Shown: piece after piece, positions 9,341 through 19,125 of the stretch
Layout: every line of letters begins with the position of its first letter
Numbering within the stretch: the stretch's first letter is position 1
DNA from: Protostelium mycophagum
Taxonomy: Eukaryota > Evosea > Variosea > Protosteliida > Protosteliaceae
Length of the DNA: 25,242 nt
Direction of reading: 5' to 3'
NCBI GenBank assembly: GCA_002081555.1
Contig: MZNV01002353.1
Location: 1 to 25,242, forward strand
Program-made: the position numbers and the translations under genes
The notes under the pieces: model-generated
What the model was told of the DNA's origin: nothing
What the model saw: only the letters and a program-made list of their open reading frames with translations
Database searches by the model: none

Positions 9341-11297
9341 GTGGTGCACAAAAGTGACCCAGGCATAAAGTGGCGAAATACAATGGACGATACTGAAGAC
9401 GATGGGCTGGTACCCGTATATGAGGAAGATGGAATGCGAAGAATCAATGAAATTCGTGTCTATAAGTTCAGATGGCTTGTCTTGTTGGGTTATTTTCTCC
9501 TTAGCTTTGGAAATGGTGTCACTTGGATCACTTATTCCACGATTTCGGATCAAGCAGAGAGGTGATCTCCACCGACAGAAGAATATCTGCCAATCCAACA
9601 ATGTTGATCGTTTTCAGTTTCTATAATGTGAGTTCACTTTGGATAAATAGTTTAGCTATGGTCTTCATGATCACCTATATCCCTCTCGCTTTCATAGGCA
9701 GTTGGACAATCGACCGAAAGGGCTTAGTGATAGGATTATTCATCGGATCAGCCCTCACCATAATAGGTGAATATTTGATTCTTTTTTGTTTCATTTGATG
9801 TGTCTGATTCATTCACTTCAACTGCAAAGCATGTTGTGATAATCGGTTTAATTGCTCTTTATTGCAGAAATTAAACGGAATGTGGCTGCGACAACAAATC
9901 GAACATTAAAAATTGACATTCATCAATAATCTTCTGATGCTGAGTATTGTCTCAAGGAGCCTGGCTGCGTCTCGCCTCACTGAATGGCACATTCTTTTGG
10001 GCCCTGGCAGGTCAAACCATATGTTCCATTGGGCAACCCTTCATACTTTGTGCTGCACCAAAATTAGCTGCCAATTGGTTCGCCGAAGGTAAAATAAACT
10101 ATCTATATAACTCTCAAAAATTATGTTTTATGCATGTATTTTTTACAGTGAATATTCCTGAAACAAGTGATTCTGTAACCAAAAATATGACTCGTTGTAG
10201 AACAACGAGCTCTGGCCACTACAATAGCCTCTGTTGGAAATCCATTAGGTGTGGCCATCGGCTTCATCATCCCTCCGAGCATCGTGTCAGCACCCCGAGA
10301 CATTCCCCTCATGTTGCTGGTTCAAGCTGCAATTGTCACAGCCTGTTGTTACCCAACTTTTATTTTGATATGGGAGCAGCCACCAAGCCCACCTTCTTCG
10401 TCTGCGGGACAGAACAGAGAGGAGGACTTTGTGAAATCTCTCAAGATAATAACGAAGGACTATAATATGTGGGTGGGTGCTCATATGCTATGACGTGGAA
10501 GATATTAATGATACAGATTTTATTCGTGGAATTCGGATTCGGATTAGGAGCGTTCAATACGCTCGCTACTGTAGTGAATCAGCTCATGATACCATATGGA
10601 TACACAAATGTCAGTCGAATTTCCACGCAAATTCCTCTGAGAATGCTGACATCATCGCAGGACCAGAGCTCAGTGGTCGGAGCTTGCGTTGTAGTCTGCG
10701 GGTTGATTGGCGCTGGCGTTGCTGGGGTTGTGTTGGATAAAACTAAGAAGTACAAAATCACTCTGCTCGTGTGTTTATCTCTGGCCACAGGTAAATTTTT
10801 ATTTCATTTGGAAAGAAGATGATTGATTCTTTTAGGGGCGATGTTGTTATTCTCTTTCATGTTGAAAAAAGACAATTTCGTAGTACTCGTCTTGACTGCC
10901 TGTTTCCTCGGATTCGGAACAACTCCCGGTAATTATCGCATCTACAATGATATCTACAACGAGAAGATGTGCTGAAGAAATGCAGTGATCCCAGTTTCTT
11001 TTGAGACAAGCGCTGAGATAACATTTCCGCTGGGCGAGGCAACCCCTACCAGCTTTCTTCTTGTTTCTGGCCAAATCACCGGAATCGGATTTGTCATCTG
11101 GTGAGTTTCCGATTCCTTTTGTACTCTAAAGAAAGAATAGGATCACGAATCTGATCGATGACGGCAAGATCTTTTGGGCAAACATAATGGTCACTTGCTT
11201 TTTGGCTGGATCACTGTTGGTGACGGTGTTCTTAAGAGTTGACACGAAGAGATGGGATTACGAGAAGTCGAAAAATCGGAGATCAACGGTTCAATAA
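9341..11297 (+). CDS. FLVCR-like major facilitator transporter
   Basis: Nine exons (9341-9561, 9618-9766, 9957-10088, 10201-10472, 10517-10609, 10661-10790, 10836-10928, 10986-11100, 11141-11297) join in frame to 453 residues with about 12 hydrophobic segments. Diagnostic FLVCR-family stretches are WLVLLGYFLLSFGNGVTWI, FYNVSSLWINSLAMVFM, SWTIDRKGL (loop after the second segment), NPLGVAIGFIIPP, VVLDKTKKYK and FETSAEITFPLGEATPTSF. Animal FLVCR proteins carry choline/ethanolamine and have been linked to heme; the substrate here is inferred only. An alternative start is the ATG at 9383. Intron 2 (190 nt) is longer than the others, and intron 3 ends in CGTTGTAG. The poly(A) signal overlaps the stop codon. 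Confidence 0.9.
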
Positions 11298-11298
11298 A
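11293..11298 (+). terminator. AATAAA overlapping the stop codon of the MFS gene
   Basis: The last codons read CAA TAA A, so AATAAA spans the TAA at 11295-11297. The convergent CH/coiled-coil gene stops 74 bp further on, so there is room for only a very short 3' UTR. Confidence 0.5.
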
Positions 11299-11371
11299 AA
11301 CTTTGTAACGAACTCTTCCCTGCCACAGAATCCTCAGGTCATTTCAGATACATTATTATTTTAACAGACAT

Positions 11372-14300
11372 TTATATTGCTGATAGTTCAGCCATTTGTT
11401 CCTCCAAAGACTTGTTCTTGTTCTCTAAAGACTTCAGTTCTCTCTTCATGGTGTCTTTCTCCTTAGTGTGCTTCTTCTTGATCTCCTCCTTCTTCGCGGT
11501 TGACTTCTGTCTGGCCTTCTCCTTTTTCTTCTCTGTGGCTGCTTCAAACTCCGCCATCATGGCCGTGAGAGAGTCTTCGATTTGTGTCTTGGAAGCCGCG
11601 GCAGACTTCTTCTCTCTTGCTTGTGTCTCGAGTGCAGATTTCGCCGCTTCGATTTGGGTGTCCAACTCTCGCGCCGCGTCTTCTGCTGCCACTCTCTGCT
11701 CTTCGGTCTCCTTCTTGTTTCTGTCTCTTGACTTGTGTTCTTTTTCTAATTTTGATAGCTCCTTCTTGGTATCACGAGATTTCCCGCTGCCTTTCACTTC
11801 CTCTGTGACCATCTTCTGCCGGAGAGTGGTGAGATTCTCCTCTAAATCGTGCTTGGCCCTCTCCGCCTCCTCCTTCTCGGCGTGTTCATTGGCCAACTGC
11901 ATGGTGAGCTTGTTCACTTCCCGCTCTTTTTTGGCCTTGGTCGCGCTCAGCTTGGCCGCCGCGCGCGATTCCTCTTCTAAGGCGTCACCGAGCTCCTGTG
12001 CAGATGTCTCCAGCCTCTTCCTCTCCTTCTCTGTCTTGCCCAAGATTCTAGACATCTCTTTGGCGTCTTTCTCCATCTTCTTCTTGTGTTTATCTTCTGA
12101 TTCTTGGAGACCCTTCTCGCGCCTTCTGTTCTCGTCTTCGAGTGACTCGGCAAGTCCGTTGAGTTGTTGTTCCAGTTTGTGGGCTTCTCTGCGTTTGTCT
12201 TTTGAGATCCTCTGCTCTTCTTCTATGTCTAGCTTCTTTGATTCTAAGCGTATCTGCAGCTCTTCTGTGTCTTGGAGGAGGGAATCTTGTTTCTGAGACG
12301 AGTCAGCTTTGTCTGTGAATGCCAAAGAAAAGTGTCTTTTCGTAAACTTTGCTTTAGAGGTGAATGCTCCAGCCAAGCTACACAAACAAAATATTATAAT
12401 GGTTCAGCACATAAAACCAACAAAAACGTCATCGAAGGAAATCACCTCTCTCTCCTCACTGATGGCTCTGTTCAGCTTCCTGACTTCCTTCTCCTTGGCG
12501 AGTCTCTGTTTCTCCGCGTCCTTATGCATCTTCTTCTCTTCTGATAACATCCTCTTCGTCTTGTCTTCTTCTATCTCGATGTTTTTGATGTCTTGCTGTA
12601 GTGTGGACACCTCTTTCCTTCCTTCTTTGAGTTGGTCCTGAAGGAGTTTGTTTTCCAGTTCTTTCTTCTCTCGAAGAGACTGAGCCGTGTCCATCTTGTG
12701 ATTTTCGTCTTCTATTTCCATCGTGATTTCCTCGGCTTCGTCGTCAAGACGTGACTTCAGCCTGTTCAATTTCTTCTTCTCTGCTTGACCCTCCCTCTTT
12801 CTCTGAATCCATTCAGAACCGTTGTAGATCGACCAGAGATGTCTCGTTGTAGACGGAAACTCACCTTCTCGAGATCTGCTTTTTGCTCTGCGGTCAGGCG
12901 TCTGATATCGTACCTTGCGGCCTCTGAAGTGTTATCCCACTCTTCCTCCGTCTCTTCTCTTGCGTCTTTGAGGGTTTGGTTGGTGTTGATGTTCTTCTTC
13001 TTAGAGATCAATGCGTCCTCGAGCTCGCTGGTGAGGCCGATTTCTTCCTCTTGTAAGAGTGAGTTTTGGGCGAGGGCTTCTGTTCTCTGAGATCTGTGGA
13101 GATGAGTATTTATAGATGTATGTATAAATAGAAAAATGTATAGACGAGGTGTTGTATTGAAATACAATTTTAGCAGCTCTGCCGCACCAAAATCTCTTAG
13201 AATACACCAAAGATCCGTCTTCATGGAAAAAAGCTGCCAAGTCACAAATGATTGTGTGTTTAATGACTGAAGGAGTGGATGTAGATACCTGAGCTCATTG
13301 CCTTTCTTCTCTGTGCGGTCAATGCGGCTGACCAGTTTTCTCTTGATCTGCTTCTCCGCGACGACCTCTTTGCTCTTCTCCTTCACATCGTTTGTGGCCT
13401 CTCTTAACGCGTTCTGCAGTCTACTCTTTGTGGCCTCAATACGCTCTTTTTGTGAAATCTGAGTGAGATTTCAGTGAAATTCTATATAAAAAACCGCACA
13501 ACTTGACACTCATCAAGTCTGTCGTTTTGATAGTTTTGACATGTCATAATATTCCCAGAAAAATCACCTCGTCAGTGAGCTGCTTGCCCAACTTGGTCTC
13601 CTCCCTTCTCAGTTGGTAAACCTCCTCCTTCAGTGCCTCTTTATGATGTGTCTTGTCTTCCAGAGTCTTCTCCAACTTCTCCTCGTCCATCTTTGCGTTG
13701 ACGAGCCTCAGCTTTAGTCTTTCTAGCTGTGTCTTGTGGCGGAGTTGCACCTTCTTCAGCTCCTCCTCTATGGCATTCTTCTTGTTCTCGGCCTCTTTCC
13801 TGAGTGTAACCTGGGTGACGGTTATTGAATTTCTATCGATCTACAACGGTGTTTTTTGTCGACAAAAAATAGAAATAAAATGACGGTACCTGTTCTTCGA
13901 GCTCCTCCTTCATGCTGTCCAATTTGGTCTCCATCTTGCGCTGATCGGCGACAATTCTTCTCTTCTCTTCCTCTTCCACCTCGATCCTCTTCTTGATTTC
14001 TGACACTCCTGACATGTGTCAACATGATGTCAGATGTCAAGTGGATGTCATCACCTTCTGTACTGGTGTTCTCCTCTTGGAGTCTCTGGAGTCTCGCCTT
14101 GAGTGAGGAGATGTCAGAATCCTTCTTTTGATTTAACACGGCAACCCTCGCTTTCTCTTCTTGCAAAGCCTTCTCTAAATCTTGCTTCTGCTTCTCCAGT
14201 TGTTCGGTGTGTTCCTAGAAATTTCAGTTGAATCCACGTGGAATTTCGGTGAAATTTCACCTTTTGTTGGGCTTCCTTCTCAAAGTTGGTTTCGTCTAAC

Positions 14301-15877
14301 TTTCTTGACTCCTCCATCAGCCTCTTGATCTCATCTTCTATAGAATAAATGTCCTCATCTGTTGTATCTACAACGGGGGCAGGTCGGGGTGACTGTGATG
14401 TGTCAGATGAGGGGGTGAGGGTGACGTGTCACCTCTATTTTTGGTTCTTCGACTCTGTTGAACATGGCGTAAAGATTCGCGACCCATCCCTCGTTTTCGG
14501 TGATTCTTCCCTGAAATTTCAGGTGAATATGACAGGTGTCAAAATGACATTGTGACATACCCTCACGATGTCATCATCTGTTATAAATCCACCACAATGT
14601 ATCTTCTCACACTCCATAAGAAATCTTCAGGGTTCAGCGGATATTTTACTCGAATAAAACCCACCTCTTGGCCCTCTTTCTGGGTTCTGAGATGTCTTTC
14701 AAAGACAAGGAGATATCTTTAGGGCTCAAATGATTGAGCATTACAATGTACGCCATACAATCCTGCAGTTTTTGAGATATCGCACTTGTTTAGAGATGTC
14801 ATCGATATCTTTGACCACTGTCTTACAACCACGAAATTCGCCGTAATTCCTATGCAAAAATATTCACGTGGCTTTTCCACAAAAGTTTAAAAACACTTGG
14901 ATATATTTTCTAACATTCGAGATTATTCTTTCATCTTATTATTCATATCAATAGAATTGAAGAAAATATTTGTGCCCCAACACAAATAACAGACAGATAA
15001 ATATGACATCTCACCTTGATATCTTCACCAAAGTTGTTGAGACGTCTTTCTTCACCAGCCTTCTCGAGTATAGAGTTGACCCATTCCAATAAGATGCTGG
15101 TGATGCTTTTTCCTCTGTTGTTCTTGTCGATCTGCTGCGCGATGATGGGAACCGTCTTGATGGCATTGTACTGTGTGGATCAGAAAGTGGTCCGGAGAGT
15201 GGTGGTGAAAGTGGTAGGAATTGGAGGACTTACCCTCCAGAGGAGCTTGGTGAGGGCGAGTACATTTTTGAAATTCTGGCATGTGTCAATTTGACTGGGA
15301 TCTAACGATCTACACTCACCCTGTTGCCTGAGTAATCAGTTCCTGCAGTGTTGGTAATCTTCTTGTGGATGATTGGATTCGGCAGATCATTCGCTTTTCT
15401 CAGAGAGGTCTCGATGATAATGTTCTTCTTATAAATATATTCGTCTGGCTCGCTCTCTATTACATCCTGCACACGTACACCTCTCTTGAACTTCAATAGC
15501 TCTGGGAGTTCTTCCTTCTTGATCACCTCTTTAGGAATGGTGCCGGGCTCGATGGCATTTATGAGTTTTCTGTGTATGGAGTCAGGATAAAATGAGGGGC
15601 CGATATACACGACGTAAAGAACGCCCAAACACATTCGAACTGATAATAAATAAAGAGGTTGAATATATACTCACAAAATGAGAACTCCGCTTCGCATGGC
15701 TTGATACAGATCTTGATTTTCAGAATCAAGGGGAAGCATCTTATTAGAGAGTTCAGGGTCATCGCCGAGTATAGAATTAATAAAGTTGACGCTCTGTCTT
15801 CTATCCACTACATCGTATTCGGATTCTGCGGTTAAATTAACATTTGGTACACCCTCTGTAGGTGCTATCTCGGTCAT
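11372..15877 (-). CDS. Fimbrin-like CH-CH actin-binding module fused to a long coiled-coil rod
   Basis: Fifteen exons (15877-15675, 15569-15320, 15275-15234, 15170-15015, 14762-14665, 14624-14561, 14510-14433, 14392-14261, 14214-14055, 14008-13890, 13810-13568, 13458-13289, 13084-12865, 12802-12460, 12312-11372) give about 1072 residues. Residues 30-165 form a divergent CH1 (FINSILGDDPEL, GVLILKLINAIEPGTI). Residues 183-293 form a plastin-like CH2 (LLEWVNSILEKAGEERRLNNF, then DCMAYIVMLNHLSP and WVANLYAMFNRV). From about 305 to the end it is an almost unbroken Glu/Lys/Leu heptad rod resembling a myosin-II tail, with no motor. It probably dimerises and bundles or tethers actin. The exon 14/15 junction is uncertain: 12446 with 12292 also keeps frame. 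Codon use suggests high expression. Confidence 0.87.
12818..12853. repeat. Two copies of the GTTGTAGA motif in one intron
   Basis: ACCGTTGTAGATCGA (12818-12832) and CGTTGTAGACG (12845-12855) lie in the 62-nt intron 12803-12864. Both are antisense to the host gene, so in the transcript they read CTACAACG. The first copy is identical over 15 bases, as a reverse complement, to 13836-13850. Confidence 0.85.
13836..13869. repeat. Motif copy beside an 18-bp perfect palindrome in an intron
   Basis: TCGATCTACAACGGT (13836-13850) is followed at once by TTTTTTGTCGACAAAAAA (13852-13869), a perfect 18-bp palindrome. Both are inside the intron 13811-13889. An outer inverted pair, ATTTCTAT/ATAGAAAT, flanks them, so the intron transcript could form a long hairpin. 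Confidence 0.85.
14249..14260. repeat. Perfect palindrome that forms a 5' splice site
   Basis: GTGAAATTTCAC is the first 12 nt of the intron 14215-14260, so the donor GT sits at the end of a palindrome. The same intron also contains CCACGTGG and a second GAAATTTC near its 3' end. Confidence 0.8.
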
Positions 15878-16556
15878 CTCTAATGGCTTTTTAACTTAAG
15901 GTCGCCTCTTAATCTGCAGCCGCGATCGTCTGTCAAAATGTAAATGAACCGAGATCCACGCGGGTCTTCTGTCTAATTATGAGGTGGTATCCTCTTTGTA
16001 GCTGTCTATTCTCTCAGAGATGACCGCCCTCTCCAACTGATGGTGGTGGCTCCCGACTAAAATTCATATTTTTTCGACATTTTTTTTCCGGCGAAAAAGG
16101 AACAAGCGGAGAACCACCAAAATATTAAAAATACTGAAAAGAAAAGGAAACTTCTGCCTTTTTTTACTCATGAACCTCGCTTCATCTCTAAAACAGACAA
16201 TGGTCATCGTCATGTCTAAAGATTCCGAGCTCTGTCCGCGTTTTTTCGATCTGTTTTTTTGCTGATTTTGTTTTTGTGGAAAATTGAACCCTTTTTCAGA
16301 GCCACAATAGACCATTGTTGTAAAGGCCTATCTCTATGTAAAAATTATACGTTGTGATCACTTGTCCCAGGGAATGTATGGCTGAGACTCTCGTATCTGT
16401 TCTATTCAGTCTTTTGTTATTTCGAGATGTGAAATAGTGGACAGGTGTCATCTACAATGGAGATATAAATTTGCAGATATTATCCGTCTTTAAACATTGT
16501 AAAAAATTTAAATTGCAGCAGCAGAGCAGTAGGATGCTAGAAAGAAGAAGGAGAAT
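15878..16556. other. Intergenic: CH/rod promoter side and TENT5 3' flank
   Basis: No convincing gene. The CH/rod gene begins at 15877 and the TENT5-like gene ends at 16557, both on the minus strand. The stretch at 16060-16320 is rich in A and T runs and includes an 83-codon minus frame of mostly Lys, Arg and Phe that looks like chance. It should contain the CH/rod promoter. Confidence 0.4.
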
Positions 16557-18643
16557 TCACCTATTACGATATGCGGCGATAATATTGAGATAGTGTTCCG
16601 TCTGATCATGTCCTGATCTCTGAAAGATGGCGTGTAGTTGGTCGAGGCATAACAGCGAACTGGAAGTGTGCTTCGTCAAGAATTTCTTCAAGACACCCTC
16701 AAAGTCGGGATTCGCCTCTTTCATAAAAGAATCCACAAAGATCTGGTCCAACTTGGTCCGCTCTTCTTCACTCGCTGGTGTCTTGCCTTTGGCGAGCTCG
16801 TGGCAGTATCTAAATATCCCTCTCCTAATCTCTTGTGGTCTCTTCGTGTAGAGCCTCTTATTGCGCAGGTGGTCCAGGGCCTCTGCGTAGTCTGCGTATA
16901 GAGACTCTACGATCACTGCGTTCTCTTCTTCGTCCTCCGTATTTGGCGTGTATTTCCTCGGAGATTTTTTTCCCTTGCCTTTTCCGTTGGACTTGGCGAT
17001 CGTCTTTTTCCTTCAGAAATTCGTTTTTTCAGAAACCTCACCTGAGCGAAGAGTGCGTCCAGTACGATCTCGAAAGAATCTGCAGAAAAGACCCAAGATC
17101 TTCTCGATTTGATCACAAATTTGATGTCTATTGTCCTGAGACCTTGCTCTCCTATCGTGATGAGGGACCAAGATTCTTTACTCTCCTCAGCATCCACCTA
17201 CACTCTTCAGAAAAAATATAGAGGGAAAAAATCACCTCCACTTTGACCGAGTCTAAGAAGAATTTTGTATACACCTCTATCATGTTGAAGGCCTGCCCTG
17301 AAGCCTCCTCTATCAGATCACCGATCACCTTCTCCTCTATCTGCAATATTTCCAGGAATTTGACCTGGAAATTTCAGGAAAGATTCTCGCGGCACCACCA
17401 CTGACCGTTTCTGGAACGTAAAAACAGAAGTCGATGTCGTTGATGGGGTGCTCTACCGGTCTCGCCCCGTTGTAGAATCCCATCTCCCCATTACGTGTCT
17501 GGGAAGAGACCCTTCCGTTAGGTGAAGCGTCACCCTCCATCAGGGCGTGCGCGGCACCACTTCCCACGAGCCTGATTCCTGTGGGTAAGCAGTGGATATT
17601 TTTCTCCGCCAGTTTTTCAATCAACTTTTCGATGAGCTGGAAGGGGCTGATCGACACCCGAATCATTCCATCCTGAAAAATTGAGATCATCTCAGATCAT
17701 CGAACATTTCACCTTAGACACGATGTTATATTGCTCATCCAGCAGGGACCGCAGTCTCGATGTCTGAGCCTTCGTCAATCTGCCTCTAGCCGCGTCTAAA
17801 TCCTTTATCTCCGGGTGTGGCGATGGTTTTTTTCGGTGTAGACTCCTCTCTGGTGCCTTCGGTTGTTCTACGATGACAGGAACTACTGGTGCTGGTGGAA
17901 GAGGGACGATGATCGGCTTTGATTCTGTCTGAGAAGTAGACCTCGCTCGATGATGGGGATGAAGATACGGGGTGGCTGTCCCTCTTGATGGAATGGAAAT
18001 GGAGGGAGAAGATGAACCTCTAGCAGCGATGGCATTGGTTGGTGCGGGAGGTGTTGCATTCCACTCTGTGCTGGACCCATTACTTGAAGAGGAAGAGTTC
18101 AACGGTGGTCTGGCTCCTGGGGCATTAGAAATATTTACGGGTACGATCGGTGGATCCGAAAGTATTCTCTGGGAGGATCTCGATGTATCCTTCTTTTTGG
18201 CGGACAAATGGGCTCTGTCCTTTGATTTATCGTTCCATGCCTTATCTGATCTATCCGCCGTAACCATCAAGACCGCCGTGACCTGTTTTAGTATTGATAG
18301 GGGAGCGGGCAAGTAGGTTTATGAGATCTGCTTACCTTAACAAGTCCTCCTGGAGGTAAAGAGGGACCAGCAACCGGTTCAAATGAATTTGAGACATTAT
18401 TCCTCTGTGTTGTTCCCTTGGAGAGTCAGATTATCCATCTGGACATTTTTGTGAAGGGGGTGATATGTCTAATTTATGTGATGGTTATGGTTAGAGTTAT
18501 TTTACCTTATTCTGATAATTACCAGAAGAAGGACGCTTGTCTTTTGGTTTCGCTGCCATGTTTGGACTCGATGTGGCGCTTGAATTTCTGGACTGAAGAT
18601 GGGGTGGTGATGATTGTCTGGACGTTGTCCAGCTAGTGCTCAT
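16557..18643 (-). CDS. TENT5: TENT5/FAM46-type non-canonical nucleotidyltransferase
   Basis: Seven exons (18643-18506, 18416-18336, 18282-17713, 17672-17406, 17364-17236, 17197-17042, 17003-16557) join in frame to 595 residues. Residues 1-240 are Ser/Pro-rich and probably disordered. The catalytic part starts near 250: the GSG motif in IRLVGSGAAHAL (300-302), the Asp pair in NDIDFCFYV (342 and 344), and the third acidic residue in LRTIDIKFV (Asp419). It then shows the FAM46 blocks SWSLITIGEQG, SADSFEIVLDALFAQ, SLYADYAEALDHLRNK, RPQEIRRGIFRYCHEL and a C-terminal helix ending YLNIIAAYRNR. FAM46 proteins add poly(A) to mRNA. All catalytic residues are present, so it is probably active. The long N-terminal extension is larger than in animal members. 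Confidence 0.9.
17348..17372. repeat. 9-bp inverted repeat across a 3' splice site
   Basis: ATTTCCAGG (17348-17356) and CCTGGAAAT (17364-17372) are perfect inverted copies. The intron/exon border of the TENT5-like gene (17364/17365) falls inside the second arm, so a hairpin would bury the acceptor AG. Confidence 0.75.
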
Positions 18644-19120
18644 GAATTATACTTTTTTCTAAGCCAGTATATAAGATGAGATTAAAATGACCAGAGATTG
18701 GTGTCCACTATCGCATCACAAAGAGGATGAGATTTTGAAAACTGCTCTGTTGGAAAAACTCTTGATTCTTTTCCAAAGTGAGGTTCTGACCTGATTTTTT
18801 GATCAATGTCAGCTCTTTTCTTGTATCTTATCTCAAATAAGTCTGGAAAGAAGACAAAATGTAAACAGTTCTCATTCGCTAACTGTTTTTTGGCAGCGGC
18901 GAAAGAGATCAACTTTGAAAGTGTTGTTTGGTTGTTCTTAACACTTACTGTCAATAGAAGCAAAAGGCTCACGTTTATAGACAGCCCTCGCAAGATGAGC
19001 GGGAGATCGCACCTACTGATGCCTCTTTTCTCGTCTCGGTCGACATAACGAGATTTTGTCGACAATTTTGGGATCTTTTTCAAAACAAAACTCAAAAACA
19101 AACCAAAGACACCAAACATT
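18644..19120. other. Intergenic region with an unplaced minus-strand frame
   Basis: This holds the TENT5 upstream side and the RhoGAP 3' flank. A minus-strand frame at 18682-19197 is open for 171 codons but overlaps the RhoGAP terminal exon. It contains a good donor (GACA then GTAAGT at about 18950) and an acceptor 36 nt later. Spliced reading gives only a short peptide (…AVYKREPFASID, then DLFRRCQKTVSE and a stop) with no clear start. A small gene is possible but not supported. GTCGAC occurs twice, 19 bp apart, at 19038-19063. Confidence 0.25.
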
Positions 19121-19125
19121 TTATT
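19120..19125 (-). terminator. AATAAA overlapping the stop codon of the RhoGAP gene
   Basis: On the minus strand the end reads GAA AAA TAA AATG, so AATAAA overlaps the stop codon at 19121-19123. Confidence 0.5.

Noticed and set aside
11412-12296. 294-residue plus-strand frame rich in Ser, Phe and Leu
   Set aside because: It is the antisense shadow of the coiled-coil rod; Glu/Lys/Arg codons reversed give Phe/Leu/Ser.
14367-14374. GTTGTAG used as the acceptor of the intron before CH-gene exon 8
   Set aside because: Using it breaks the reading frame; the CACAG acceptor at 14393 keeps frame, so this motif copy is exonic.
14763-15014. Possible extra exon NYGEFRGCKTVVKDIDDIS within a CH-gene intron
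   Set aside because: The fimbrin family reads straight from the NNFGEDIK block into DCMAYIV, and using this exon would need a 23-nt intron, so I treat it as intronic.
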